Assembly (NCBI RefSeq): GCF_000513995.1
Contig: NZ_AZVB01000011.1
Location: 138 to 64,137 of the forward strand
Origin: Pseudoxanthomonas sp. J35
GTDB taxonomy: Bacteria; Pseudomonadota; Gammaproteobacteria; Xanthomonadales; Xanthomonadaceae
Direction of reading: 5' to 3'
Length of the DNA stretch: 64,000 nt
Both the position numbers and the translations under genes were made by a program. The notes beneath the pieces are model-generated. The model was not told where the DNA came from. It searched no databases and saw only the letters and a list, made by a program, of their open reading frames with translations. Numbering within the stretch: position 1 is the stretch's first letter; the number at the start of each line of letters is the position of its first letter. This document shows positions 24,436 to 34,492 of this stretch, in pieces.

Positions 24436-24466
24436 TTTTGACTACACTATCCGCCCTGTGGAAAGT
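24436..24466 (+). promoter_or_regulatory. Possible acpP promoter region
   Basis: The stretch TTTTGACTACACTATCC contains TACACT (24443-24448) as a candidate -10. The -35 is unclear, and TTGACT (24438-24443) overlaps it. acpP needs far more expression than its neighbours, so a separate promoter is expected. Confidence 0.35.
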
Positions 24467-24534
24467 GATCCTCCCGTACCGGCGCGTGCCGCGGCGGTCC
24501 GAACAACAACCACTCCATCCGGAGCAGCAAACCC

Positions 24535-24774
24535 ATGAGCACCATCGAAGAGCGCGTCAAGAAAATCGTCGTCGAACAGCTCGGCGTCAAGGAAGAGGAA
24601 GTGACCAACAGCGCATCGTTCGTCGACGATCTGGGCGCCGACTCGCTCGACACCGTCGAGCTGGTGATGGCCCTCGAGGAAGAGTTCGAGTGCGAGATCC
24701 CGGACGAGGAAGCCGAGAAGATCACTTCCGTCCAGCAGGCGATCGACTACATCAAGGCCCACGTCAAGAGCTGA
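24535..24774 (+). CDS. acpP: Acyl carrier protein
   Basis: The 79-residue acidic protein carries the [19 protein letters not shown] segment with Ser37 as the site of the 4'-phosphopantetheine arm. It carries growing acyl chains for FabD, FabG, FabH and FabF, all encoded here. Two GC-rich hairpins (24791-24807 and about 24825-24845) follow the stop and may stabilise or separate the acpP message. Confidence 0.98.
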   Translation: MSTIEERVKKIVVEQLGVKEEEVTNSASFVDDLGADSLDTVELVMALEEEFECEIPDEEAEKITSVQQAIDYIKAHVKS

Positions 24775-24914
24775 CGCGAGCCGTGCCTCCGGGCCGCCTG
24801 GCGGCCCGTGGCCAAAAACCGTCCGGGGCCGCCGCGTGCGGCCCCGTGCGCGTCCGGCCAGCCGCGCCGGGTGCGTCCGCTACACCTCATCCGCCGTATA
24901 CGCAGGAGCCGTCT

Positions 24915-26153
<1,239 letters not shown>

Positions 26154-26194
26154 CCCGGGCGCGGCGCATCGCGGCCGCACCCACAGGACGACCA

Positions 26195-26237
26195 GGGGCC
26201 GGCGGCTCCGCCCGCAGCGAGGGCGGGCGCCGGCCCC
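26195..26237. repeat. Large GC-rich hairpin between fabF and pabB
   Basis: ggggccggcg (26195-26204) pairs with cgccggcccc (26228-26237), with inner complementary bases ccgccc/gggcgg. No T-run follows. It may limit read-through into pabB. Confidence 0.5.
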
Positions 26238-26260
26238 GTCCATTCCACCCAGCAGGACGC

Positions 26261-27619
26261 ATGCTCCGCCCCCATCCGCTTCCCGCCGACACCGACCTGC
26301 TGGCGCTGCACCGGCTGGCGCCGGCGCGCTATCCGCTGCTGCTGGAGTCGGTGGCCGCCGGCACGGTGCAGGGGCGCTGGGACCTGCTGCTGGCCACCGG
26401 CGGCGAAGGCCTGCGCCTGGATGGCGACGGGACGACCCGCGACCTGCGCGGGCAGGCACAGGCCGGCAGCTTCCTCGAGGCGCTGGACGCCCAGTGGCGC
26501 CAAGCGCGCATCGAGCCGGAGGAGCCGCGCTGGCCGTTCCGCGGCGGCTGGGCGCTGCTGCTGGACTACGAACTGGCCGCACAGGTCGAGGCGGTGCTGC
26601 GCCTGCCGCGGCGTGCCGGCGACGGCCGCCCGCAGGCGCTGGCGCTGCGCTGCCCGGCGGCGGTGCTGCGCGACCGCGCCAGCGGCGAATGCGTGGCCCT
26701 GGCCGAGGACGGGCACGCGCCGCTGCTGGACGCGATCCTGGACGACCTGCGCGCCTCGGCCGCGCTACCGCCGCTGCCGCAATGGGCGCCGCCGGCGAGC
26801 GTCACCGAAGACGAACCGCGGCGCTTCATCGACGGCGTCGAACGCATCCTCGACTACCTGCGCGCCGGTGACGTGTTCCAGGTGAACCTGTCGCGCGCGT
26901 GGCAGGCGCGGTTCGACGCGCCGCTGGACCCGGCCGCCCTGTACGCGCGCCTGCGCCAGGCCAACCCGGCGCCGTTCGCCGGCCTGTTCGCCGGCGACGG
27001 CTGGGCGGTGGCCAGTTCCTCGCCGGAACGGCTGGTGTCGGTGCGCGGGCGCGTGGCCGAGACCCGGCCGATCGCCGGCACCCGCCCGCGCTTCCCGGGC
27101 GACGACGACGCGGCGCGGATCCGCGAGCTGGTCGGCCATCCCAAGGAGCGCGCCGAGCACGTGATGCTGATCGACCTGGAGCGCAACGACCTGGGCCGGG
27201 TCTGCACGGCCGGCAGCGTCCAGGTCGACGAACTGATGACGGTGGAGAGCTATGCCCACGTCCACCACATCGTCAGCAACGTGCGCGGCATCCTCCGCGA
27301 CGACGCCACGCCAGGCCAGGTGATCGCCGCGGTATACCCCGGAGGCACCATCACCGGCTGCCCGAAAGTGCGCTGCATGCAGATCATCGCCGAGCTGGAA
27401 GGCGTGCCGCGCGGCGCCTATACCGGCGCGATGGGCTGGCTCAACCGCGACGGCGACCTGGACCTCAACATCCTGATCCGCAGCGCCGAAGTGCAGGGCG
27501 CCGACGTGGTGTTCCGCACCGGCGCCGGGATCGTCGCCGACTCGGTGCCGGAGCGCGAACTGGACGAGACCCGGGCCAAGGCGCGCGGCCTGCTGCGCGC
27601 CCTCGAACCGCAGGCATGA
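26261..27619 (+). CDS. pabB: Aminodeoxychorismate synthase component I
   Basis: PabB aminates chorismate on the route to p-aminobenzoate and folate. The 452-residue product has the chorismate-binding domain with FQVNLSRAWQARF, SSSPERLVSVRGR, TRPIAGTRPR, the HVMLIDLERNDLGRV block and YPGGTITGCPKVRCMQII near the C-terminus. PIAGT rather than PIKGT at the lysine position fits PabB-type enzymes with a variant residue. The N-terminal 180 residues are the divergent half of the barrel. GCAGGA precedes the ATG. Confidence 0.93.
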   Translation: MLRPHPLPADTDLLALHRLAPARYPLLLESVAAGTVQGRWDLLLATGGEGLRLDGDGTTRDLRGQAQAGSFLEALDAQWRQARIEPEEPRWPFRGGWALLLDYELAAQVEAVLRLPRRAGDGRPQALALRCPAAVLRDRASGECVALAEDGHAPLLDAILDDLRASAALPPLPQWAPPASVTEDEPRRFIDGVERILDYLRAGDVFQVNLSRAWQARFDAPLDPAALYARLRQANPAPFAGLFAGDGWAVASSSPERLVSVRGRVAETRPIAGTRPRFPGDDDAARIRELVGHPKERAEHVMLIDLERNDLGRVCTAGSVQVDELMTVESYAHVHHIVSNVRGILRDDATPGQVIAAVYPGGTITGCPKVRCMQIIAELEGVPRGAYTGAMGWLNRDGDLDLNILIRSAEVQGADVVFRTGAGIVADSVPERELDETRAKARGLLRALEPQA

Positions 27620-27691
27620 GCGGGACCTGGCACACGACAGGGCTCCGGCGTCGCGCGGTATGCTGGGCGCCGGTCGAGCGAAGAGGTGGAC

Positions 27692-28813
27692 GTGGCTGGC
27701 GGATGTAGGAGCGCGCTGCGCTGGATGCTGGGAATCGCGGGCGTGGCGGTGCTGCTGGCGGCGCTGCTGGCCGGCTGGGGCTGGACCCGTTACCAGGCCT
27801 TCGCCGATGCCCCCGTGGCCAGCGGCCAGACCGCCGACAGCGTGCGCATCGAGCGCGGCGACGGCTTCGTCCGCGTGCTGGGCCGCCTGCGCGCGGCCGG
27901 CGTCGATGCCGGCCATGACCTGGAATGGCGCTTGCTGGCGCGGCAGATGGACGTGGCCGGCCGGCTCCGCGTCGGCGAGTACGCGCTGTCGCCCGACCTG
28001 ACCCCGCGCCAGCTGCTGCAGCGCATGCGCGACGGCCGGGTGATCCAGTACCGGGTGACCATCGTCGAAGGCTGGAACTTCCGCCAGCTGCGCGCGGCCC
28101 TGGCCGCCGCCGAACCGCTGCTGCACGAGACCGCCGGCATGGACGACGCGGCGGTGATGGCCGCGCTCGGCCATCCCGGCCAGCATCCGGAAGGTCGCTT
28201 CCTGCCGGAGACCTACCTCTACCAGCGCGGCGACAGCGACCTGGACATCCTGCGCCGCGCCTACGAGGCGATGGAGCGTGCCTTGGCCGAGGCCTGGGAG
28301 GCACGCGCGGCGGACGCGCCGCTGAAGTCGCCGGAGGAGGCGCTGATCCTGGCCTCGATCGTGGAGAAGGAAACCGGGCAGGCGCACGAGCGCCCGCAGA
28401 TCGCCGGCGTGTTCGCGCGCCGCCTGCGCAAGGGCATGCTGCTGCAGACCGACCCGACCGTGATCTACGGCCTCGGCAGCGCCTACGACGGCAACATCCG
28501 CAAGCGCGACCTCACCACCGATACCCCCTACAACACCTACACCCGCCCGGGCCTGCCGCCCACCCCGATCGCCATGCCCGGCCGCGCCGCGCTGCAGGCG
28601 GCGGTGAACCCGGCCCCTGGCGACGCCCTGTACTTCGTCTCGCGCAACGACGGCAGCCACGTGTTCTCGGCGACCTATGCCGAACACAGCGCCGCGGTCG
28701 ACTGCCACCAGCGCCGGCGTTGCCGGCCGGGCACGGCGGCCGCGCCCGCGGCCGGCGATGCCGTCGGCGAGGCGAAGCCGGAGGCGACCGACGGCAAGGA
28801 CACGCGTCGATGA
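27692..28813 (+). CDS. mltG: Endolytic murein transglycosylase MltG
   Basis: MltG is an inner-membrane enzyme that cuts nascent glycan strands and is thought to end their elongation. The ~373-residue product has one N-terminal membrane helix, a LysM-like region and the YceG domain with EGWNFRQLR, EGRFLPETYLY, the catalytic glutamate in SIVEKETGQAHERPQIAGVF and LLQTDPTVIYGLG, and IAMPGRAALQAAVNP. The C-terminal ~30 residues are a low-complexity tail. The start is uncertain: AAGAGG (27681-27686) best fits the GTG at 27692, but the GTG at 27686 is possible. pabB-mltG-tmk-holB is the usual order. Confidence 0.95.
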   Translation: MAGGCRSALRWMLGIAGVAVLLAALLAGWGWTRYQAFADAPVASGQTADSVRIERGDGFVRVLGRLRAAGVDAGHDLEWRLLARQMDVAGRLRVGEYALSPDLTPRQLLQRMRDGRVIQYRVTIVEGWNFRQLRAALAAAEPLLHETAGMDDAAVMAALGHPGQHPEGRFLPETYLYQRGDSDLDILRRAYEAMERALAEAWEARAADAPLKSPEEALILASIVEKETGQAHERPQIAGVFARRLRKGMLLQTDPTVIYGLGSAYDGNIRKRDLTTDTPYNTYTRPGLPPTPIAMPGRAALQAAVNPAPGDALYFVSRNDGSHVFSATYAEHSAAVDCHQRRRCRPGTAAAPAAGDAVGEAKPEATDGKDTRR

Positions 28814-29481
28814 GCAGGCTTCCCACCCACCCGCGCTTCATCAGCCTCGAGGGAGGCGAGGGCGCGGGCAAGAGCACCGCGCTGGCGTCGCTGCGCGAGG
28901 CCTTGCAGCGCCACGGCCACGACGTGGTGCTGACCCGCGAGCCCGGCGGCACGCCGCTGGCCGAGAAGATCCGCAGACTGATGCTCGACAACCGCGAAGC
29001 CCTGCGCGGCGAGGCCGAGGCCGAACCGCTGGCGGCGGAGACCGAGCTGCTGCTGGTGTTCGCCGCCCGCGCCCAGCACGTGCGCCAGGTGGTACTGCCG
29101 GCGCTGGAGCGCGGCGCCTTCGTGGTCAGCGACCGCTTCACCGATTCCAGCTACGCCTACCAGGGCGACGGCCGCGGCCTCGATCCGGACTGGATCGCCG
29201 ACCTGGAGCGCCGCGCCGTCGGCCTGCGCCCGGGCCTGACCCTGCTGCTGGACCTGGACGTGCGCGAGGGCCGCGCCCGCACCAGCGGCCGCGACCTGTG
29301 GCCGGACCGGATCGAGAGCGAGCAGGACGAATTCTTCGAGCGCGTGCGCGCCGGCTTCCGCCGCCGCGCCGGGGCCGAGCCGGAACGCTTCCGCGTGATC
29401 GACGCCTCGCGCTCGCCTGCCGAGGTCGGCGCTGCGGTCGCCGCGGCGGTGGACGCCTGGCTGGAGGGGCAGGGTCGATGA
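28810..29481 (+). CDS. tmk: Thymidylate kinase
   Basis: Converts dTMP to dTDP. The 223-residue product has the P-loop LEGGEGAGKST (about 13-23), the DR(F/Y) motif in VSDRFTDSSYAYQG, the TREPGGTPLAE motif and a short LID region before DRIESEQDEFFERVR. It overlaps the mltG stop as ATGA and the holB start in the same way, so the three are translationally coupled. Confidence 0.97.
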   Translation: MSRLPTHPRFISLEGGEGAGKSTALASLREALQRHGHDVVLTREPGGTPLAEKIRRLMLDNREALRGEAEAEPLAAETELLLVFAARAQHVRQVVLPALERGAFVVSDRFTDSSYAYQGDGRGLDPDWIADLERRAVGLRPGLTLLLDLDVREGRARTSGRDLWPDRIESEQDEFFERVRAGFRRRAGAEPERFRVIDASRSPAEVGAAVAAAVDAWLEGQGR

Positions 29482-30440
29482 GCACGGCGCTGGCGCCCTG
29501 GCAGCAGCGCATCCATGACCAGGCGATGGCCTCGCTGGCCGCCGGCCGGCTCGGCCATGCGCTGCTGCTGTGCGGCCCTGCCGGGCTGGGCAAGCGCGCG
29601 GTGGCCGAACAGCTGGCCGCCTACGTGCTGTCCGGCGGCGACCCGGCCGCCGATGCGCGCAACCGCCCGCTGATCGCCGCTGGCACCCATCCGGACCTGC
29701 ACGTGGTCGGGCTGATCCCCAACCGCGAAGGCACGCGGATTCGCACCGAGATCGTGATCGAGCAGATCCGCGAACTCGGCCAGCAGCTGGCGCTCACCCC
29801 GCAGTACGGCAGCGCCCAGGTCGCGATCATCGATCCGGCCGACGCCCTCAACACCGCCGCCTGCAACGCGCTGCTGAAGACCCTCGAGGAGCCGGCCCCG
29901 GGCCGCTACCTGTGGCTGGTCAGCAGCCGTCCCGGACGGTTGCCGGCGACCATCCGCAGCCGCTGCCAGCGCCTGGAGTTCCGCCTGCCGCCGCGCGAGG
30001 AATCACTGGCCTGGCTGGCCTCCCGCGGCCACGCCGCCGCCGGGGCGGCCGAGGCCCTGGACGCCGCCCGCGGCCACCCCGGGCTGGCCGACGAATGGCT
30101 CAGCGGCGACGGCCTGGGCCTGCGCCGCGAGGTCGGCGCCGACCTCGACGCGCTGGAAACCGGCCGCGCCGACCCGCTGGAGGCGGCCCTGCGCTGGGCC
30201 GGCGACGAGCGCGCCGCCGAACGCCTGGCCCATGCCGCCGAGCACGCGCGCGACCGCGCCGCCGCGCTCGGCTTGACCGATCCGGAGCGATTGCACAAGC
30301 TGGCGTCCTGGTTCGACGATGCCAACCGTGCCCGCGAACTGTTGCGCAGCACGGTGCGCGCCGACCTGGTGGTCGCCGATCTTCTGCTGGCCTGGCGCGA
30401 CGGCGCGCGGGCCCAGGCAGGCAAGGGGGAAATCCGATGA
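29478..30440 (+). CDS. holB: DNA polymerase III subunit delta'
   Basis: Delta' is the rigid stator of the clamp loader and partners the dnaX product at 6882. The 320-residue product has a P-loop-like GPAGLGKR, the LLKTLEEPAPGRYLWLVSS segment and SRC in IRSRCQRLEF. The zinc-finger cysteines found between the P-loop and the AGTHPDL motif in E. coli delta' are not present: this stretch has no cysteine. Start and stop overlap tmk and pilZ by 4 bases. Confidence 0.93.
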   Translation: MSTALAPWQQRIHDQAMASLAAGRLGHALLLCGPAGLGKRAVAEQLAAYVLSGGDPAADARNRPLIAAGTHPDLHVVGLIPNREGTRIRTEIVIEQIRELGQQLALTPQYGSAQVAIIDPADALNTAACNALLKTLEEPAPGRYLWLVSSRPGRLPATIRSRCQRLEFRLPPREESLAWLASRGHAAAGAAEALDAARGHPGLADEWLSGDGLGLRREVGADLDALETGRADPLEAALRWAGDERAAERLAHAAEHARDRAAALGLTDPERLHKLASWFDDANRARELLRSTVRADLVVADLLLAWRDGARAQAGKGEIR

Positions 30441-30790
30441 GTGCTGTAAGCGGACGCCAGGGCATCCTGTCGCTGGCGGTGAAGGACAAGGCTGCCCTGT
30501 ACAGCGCCTACATGCCGTACATCCGGCACGGCGGCATCTTCGTGCCCACGCCCAAGCGCTACTTCCTCGGCGACGATGTGTTCCTGCTGCTGACCCTGCC
30601 CGATTCCAGCGACCGCCTGCCGATCGCCGGCAAGGTGGTATGGGTCACCCCGGCCGGCGCCCAGGGCAACCGCACCGCCGGCATCGGCGTGCAGTTCCCG
30701 GAAGGCAACGAGGGCGAGATGGTGAAGAACCGGATCGAGACCCTGCTGGCCGGTACCCTCAACGCCGACAAGCCGACCCAGACCATGTAA
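30437..30790 (+). CDS. pilZ: PilZ-domain type IV pilus protein
   Basis: The 117-residue product is a short PilZ domain protein of the type needed for type IV pilus assembly in pseudomonads and xanthomonads. The core segments YMPYIRHGGIFVPTPKRYFLG, VVWVTPAG and RTAGIGVQFP match. The c-di-GMP-binding RxxxR and D/NxSxxG motifs are absent, as in the xanthomonad PilZ that acts through protein partners instead. The location after tmk-holB is the usual one. Confidence 0.94.
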   Translation: MSAVSGRQGILSLAVKDKAALYSAYMPYIRHGGIFVPTPKRYFLGDDVFLLLTLPDSSDRLPIAGKVVWVTPAGAQGNRTAGIGVQFPEGNEGEMVKNRIETLLAGTLNADKPTQTM

Positions 30791-30819
30791 CCCGGCCCCG
30801 CCGGGGAGGAGTGCCTCGG

Positions 30820-31869
30820 ATGCGTCGCTGGATCCTTGCCGTAGCGCTGCTGGGGTCCCTGCCGGCCGCCGCCCCCCTGGTCGCCGCGGAGCCCGCGTCC
30901 CCGGCGCGCGTGCGCCTGGAGAACCCGTCGCTGGTGCTGGAGGTCTCGCCGCGCCTGGGCGGGCGCATGCTGCATGTCGCGCTGCCCGGCGCGCCGAACC
31001 TGCTGCTGGTGGGCGAAGCCGTCGACAGCCAGCCGGATCCGCGCGTGGGCGCGGATGCCGGGAACATCCCCTACATGGGCCACGAGGTCTGGGTCGGCCC
31101 GCAGGCGGACTGGTGGAAGTTCCAGGCGCTCAACCCGGCGCGGCGCAAGGCCGCGGCGGTGTGGCCGCCGGATCCGTGGCTGGCCTACGCGCCGGCGAAG
31201 GTGCTGGAGCAGGGCGCGGACCGGCTGCTGCTGGAAGGCGCGGCCAGCCCGGTCAGCGGCGTGCAGCTGAGCTACGGCTTCGAGCTGCCGCCGGACCGGC
31301 CCGGTACCGCCGGGTTGGCGGTGGAGATGCGCAACATCCGCAAGGAACCGGTCGCGCGCGACATCTGGTTCAACTCGCGGGTGCCGCCGCAGACGCGCGT
31401 GTACGTACCGGTGGCCGCCGACGGCGGCGGCGTGCGCGTGCGCTCCGATACCGAAGACGGTTACGACAGCCTGGTCAGCCGCCACGAGGACGGGCTGTTC
31501 TCGCTGGAGCTGCTGCCGCCGGGCGAGGGCCTGGTGGGCCGGCGCGGCAAGGTCTTCATCCAGCCCGAAGCGGGCTGGCTCGCCGGCTTCCACGCCGGCC
31601 AGGCCTTCGTGATCCATTTCGAGCGGCAGCCGGCCGAGCGCATCCATCCGGACCAGGGCCAGGTCGAGCTGTACCTGGACTGGCGACCTGATGCGGCCTA
31701 TCCGGGCCTGATGGAACTGGAAGTGCACGCGCCCTACGTCACCCTTGAACCGGGTGCCTCCACCAGTGCACGCGAGTGGTGGCTGGTGCGCCGCTACGAC
31801 GGCCCCGACCGGCGCGACGCGCAGGTGGCCTTCCTGCGGCGGATGCTGGACGAGGCGGGTATCGAATGA
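30820..31869 (+). CDS. Exported DUF4380-type protein
   Basis: The 349-residue product has a Sec signal peptide (ILAVALLGSLPAAAPLVAA, cleavage near residue 23). The mature part is a beta-rich domain like DUF4380, whose fold resembles galactose-mutarotase (aldose-1-epimerase-like) sheets, with LGGRMLHVALPGAPNLL, GHEVWVGPQADWW and FVIHFERQP. GGGGAGGA lies 9 bases before the ATG. It follows pilZ by 29 bases and may be the last gene of that operon. A sugar-related periplasmic role is possible but unproven. Confidence 0.75.
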   Translation: MRRWILAVALLGSLPAAAPLVAAEPASPARVRLENPSLVLEVSPRLGGRMLHVALPGAPNLLLVGEAVDSQPDPRVGADAGNIPYMGHEVWVGPQADWWKFQALNPARRKAAAVWPPDPWLAYAPAKVLEQGADRLLLEGAASPVSGVQLSYGFELPPDRPGTAGLAVEMRNIRKEPVARDIWFNSRVPPQTRVYVPVAADGGGVRVRSDTEDGYDSLVSRHEDGLFSLELLPPGEGLVGRRGKVFIQPEAGWLAGFHAGQAFVIHFERQPAERIHPDQGQVELYLDWRPDAAYPGLMELEVHAPYVTLEPGASTSAREWWLVRRYDGPDRRDAQVAFLRRMLDEAGIE

Positions 31870-31977
31870 GCGCGGCGGTGGCGGGCGGGCCGCAGGACCG
31901 CACGCCGGCGCCGGCCAGGTCGCGCAGCCGCTGGCCGTGGCGCGCGATGGGGCATGTTCCGTGCTGTGGGCGGGAGC

Positions 31978-32115
31978 AGCGGGGCGAGCCCCGCTCTGCA
32001 GGGGCGGCGGACATCGCGCTGTCGCACTTCGATGCGTGCCGGCTGCAAACGGAATGGCCGGCGCATTGCGCCGGCCATTGTCGTGGGGCGTGACCGGCTT
32101 GCGGGGCCGGTCACG
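31978..32115. repeat. REP-like hairpin plus two terminator-like hairpins before the fadJ-like gene
   Basis: AGCGGGGC/GCCCCGCT (31978-31985/31988-31995) has the same arms as the REP at 44971. Arms of 13 bases at 32053-32079 (1-base loop) and of 10 bases at 32089-32098/32106-32115 follow. They lie between two convergent genes, so the last two may end transcription from both sides although no T-run is present. Confidence 0.6.
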
Positions 32116-32133
32116 ACCATGTGCCGTGGCCGC

Positions 32134-34197
32134 TTACTCCGGCGGCTGGCGCAGCAGCGGGTTGTCCCAGCCCGGGCGCGGGGCGAAGCGGTCGCCGTAG
32201 CGGCCCTGCAGGGTGCGCAGCTTCTCCAGCAGGCCGTCCACGCCTGTGGCGCGGATGTGCTGGATCGGGCCGCCACGGAACGGGGCGAAACCGGTGCCGA
32301 AGATCACGCCGGCATCGAGCAGGTCGGCATCGGCGACGACCTTGTCATGGAGGCAGGCGACCGCCTCATTGAGCAGCGGCAGGATCAGGCGGTCCTCCAG
32401 ATCCGAAGGCGCGGTATAGCCCTGCGGCACCTCCGGCTTGACCGCCTTGCCGTTCTCCCACTTGTACAGGCCCTGGCCGTCCTTCTTGCCGCGCTTGCCC
32501 GGCTCGACCGTGGACAGCGCCGCCGGCAGCTGCAGGCCGAGGAACGGCGACAGCTCCGCGCCCACGCCCTGGGCCACGTCCAGGCCGACGGTGTCGATCA
32601 GTTCGATCGGGCCCATCGGCATGCCGAACTTCACCGCCGCCTTGTCGATCACCGCGCCGGGGATGCCCTCGGCCCAGGCGTGCGCCGCCTCGAGCATGTA
32701 CGGGAACAGCACGCGGTTGACCAGGAAGCCCGGGGTGCCGGCGACCGGCACCGGGAACTTGTCCAGCGCCTTGCAGAACGCCGCCAGGCGTTTGACCACC
32801 GCCGGATCGAGGCGGTCGTGCTGGACGATCTCCACCAGCGGCATCTGCGCCACCGGGTTGAAGTAGTGCAGGCCGGCGAAGCGGTCCGGGCGGGCGATGT
32901 GCTCGCGCAGTTCGTCCAGCGGGATCGACGAGGTGTTGGTGGTCAGCAGCGCATCGGCCTTCAGGCGCGGCTCGATCGATTCGTACAGGGCGCGCTTGGC
33001 TTCCGGGTTCTCGATGATCGCCTCGATCACCAGGTCGGCCTTCGCGACGCCGTCGCCGGCCAGGTCGCCCTGCAGGCGCGCGGCCACCGCCGGGCGCTTG
33101 CTCTCGTCCTTGACCCGCTTGGCGAACAGTTCGCTGGCGCGGCCCAGCGCGCCGTCGATGAAGCGCTGCTCGCGGTCCTGCAGGGTCACGTTGAAGCCCT
33201 TGTAGGCCGACCAGGCGGCGATGTCGCCGCCCATCACGCCGGCGCCGACCACGTGCACGTGCGAGATGCCGTGGTCCTTGCCGCCCAGGCCCTTCAGGCG
33301 CTCGGTGAGGAAGAAGATGCGGATCAGGTTGCGCGCGGTCGGGCTGGCGGCCAGCTTGACCACCGCGCGGCGTTCGGCGTCCAGGCGCGCCTGGATGCCC
33401 GCGCCGCCGCTGCGTTCCCAGGTCGAGATCAGCGCGTACGGGGCCGGGTAGTGCTCCTTGCGCGCCTTGCGCGCGACCTGCTTGGCCATCTGCGGGGCGA
33501 GGATCTTCCGCGCCAGCCAGGTGTTCGTGGCCCAGCCCTTGAAGCGCTGGCCGAACGGACGTTGCAGGCCCTTCAGCGCCAGCGCCGCGGCCGCGTCCTC
33601 CAGCAGCGCCGGTTCGACCACCTTGTCGACCAGGCCGATGCCGCGCGCGGCCGACGCCGACAGCGTGCGTCCGGTCAGCATCATGTCCATCGCCGCCGGC
33701 GCACCGACCAGGCGCGGCAGGCGCGCGCTGCCGCCCCAGCCGGGGAAGATGCCCAGCTTGACCTCGGGCAGGCCGATCCGGGTGGACGGGTCGTTGCTGG
33801 CCACCCGGTAGTCGCAGGCCAGCGCCAGTTCGGTGCCGCCGCCCATGCAGAAGCCGTGGATCGCGGCCACGGTCGGGCAGGGCAGTTCGGCGACCTTCTG
33901 GAACACGGCCTGGCCGCGGCGGATCGCGTCGTTGACCGTGCCCTTGCGGTCGAACTCCTGGAACTCCTTCAGGTCGGCACCGGCGATGAAGCCGGAGGGC
34001 TTGGCCGAGCGGAACACCACGCCCTTGGGCGGGTCGATCGCCAGCCGCTCGAGGATGTCGTCCAGCTCGATCAGCACGTCCTGCGAGAGCGCATTGACCG
34101 GCGCGTCCTGCCGGTCCAGCGACAGCACCACCACGCCGTCGTCGCGCTGCGCGGCTTGCCAGTGGCTGAATCGCAGTCCATCGAAGCCTGGGAGCAT
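32134..34197 (-). CDS. Fatty-acid oxidation multifunctional protein (FadJ/FadB alpha-type)
   Basis: The 687-residue product joins an N-terminal enoyl-CoA hydratase/isomerase domain to a 3-hydroxyacyl-CoA dehydrogenase. The hydratase part shows SGFIAGADLKEF, HGFCMGGGTELALACDYR and PEVKLGIFPGWGGSARLP with both catalytic glutamates. The dehydrogenase part shows the NAD-binding VVGAGVMGGDIA (about 310-321), NTSSIPLDEL, the catalytic FAGLHYFNPVAQMPLVEI histidine and PGFLVNRVLFPYM. It carries out the hydration and dehydrogenation steps of beta-oxidation. No thiolase (fadA/fadI) is next to it. I used the ATG at 34197, where homology begins. Confidence 0.9.
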   Translation of the reverse strand: MLPGFDGLRFSHWQAAQRDDGVVVLSLDRQDAPVNALSQDVLIELDDILERLAIDPPKGVVFRSAKPSGFIAGADLKEFQEFDRKGTVNDAIRRGQAVFQKVAELPCPTVAAIHGFCMGGGTELALACDYRVASNDPSTRIGLPEVKLGIFPGWGGSARLPRLVGAPAAMDMMLTGRTLSASAARGIGLVDKVVEPALLEDAAAALALKGLQRPFGQRFKGWATNTWLARKILAPQMAKQVARKARKEHYPAPYALISTWERSGGAGIQARLDAERRAVVKLAASPTARNLIRIFFLTERLKGLGGKDHGISHVHVVGAGVMGGDIAAWSAYKGFNVTLQDREQRFIDGALGRASELFAKRVKDESKRPAVAARLQGDLAGDGVAKADLVIEAIIENPEAKRALYESIEPRLKADALLTTNTSSIPLDELREHIARPDRFAGLHYFNPVAQMPLVEIVQHDRLDPAVVKRLAAFCKALDKFPVPVAGTPGFLVNRVLFPYMLEAAHAWAEGIPGAVIDKAAVKFGMPMGPIELIDTVGLDVAQGVGAELSPFLGLQLPAALSTVEPGKRGKKDGQGLYKWENGKAVKPEVPQGYTAPSDLEDRLILPLLNEAVACLHDKVVADADLLDAGVIFGTGFAPFRGGPIQHIRATGVDGLLEKLRTLQGRYGDRFAPRPGWDNPLLRQPPE

Positions 34198-34427
34198 GGC
34201 CTGACCATCCGGTTGTGTATGGAGTAGGCCGCTATCATCCCGAGGTTGTTTCGGCGGCGTCAAATCCCGATCCGGGATCCGGCCCATCGCGGACGGCGGC
34301 GTGCCCGACCATACTGGGCGCGCGGTTAAGGTCACGCATGAAGCGCCTGCGGGTGGCGCGGCGCGGCGCGCGGACGGGCACGACGCCCCCGTCCGGCCCA
34401 TCCGGACAGCGGCTTCCGCCGGCCGCT

Positions 34428-34455
34428 GAACTTTTTCCGGCCACGGCGGTCACAA
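34428..34455 (+). promoter_or_regulatory. Candidate sigma-E autoregulatory promoter of rpoE
   Basis: TGAACTT with GAACTT at 34428-34433 and TCACAA (34450-34455) are 16 bases apart. Sigma-E promoters have GAACTT at -35 and TCnnA-like -10 elements at this spacing. The start would lie about 30 bases before the rpoE ATG. Confidence 0.55.
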
Positions 34456-34492
34456 GCCCCGGAACGCCGGGACGACAGGAGTGTGGCCCGGC

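Noticed and set aside
32053-32115. Riboswitch or structured leader between the DUF4380 gene and the fadJ-like gene
   Set aside because: The hairpins lie between the 3' ends of two convergent genes, so they are not a leader; transcription end signals or REP remnants fit better.
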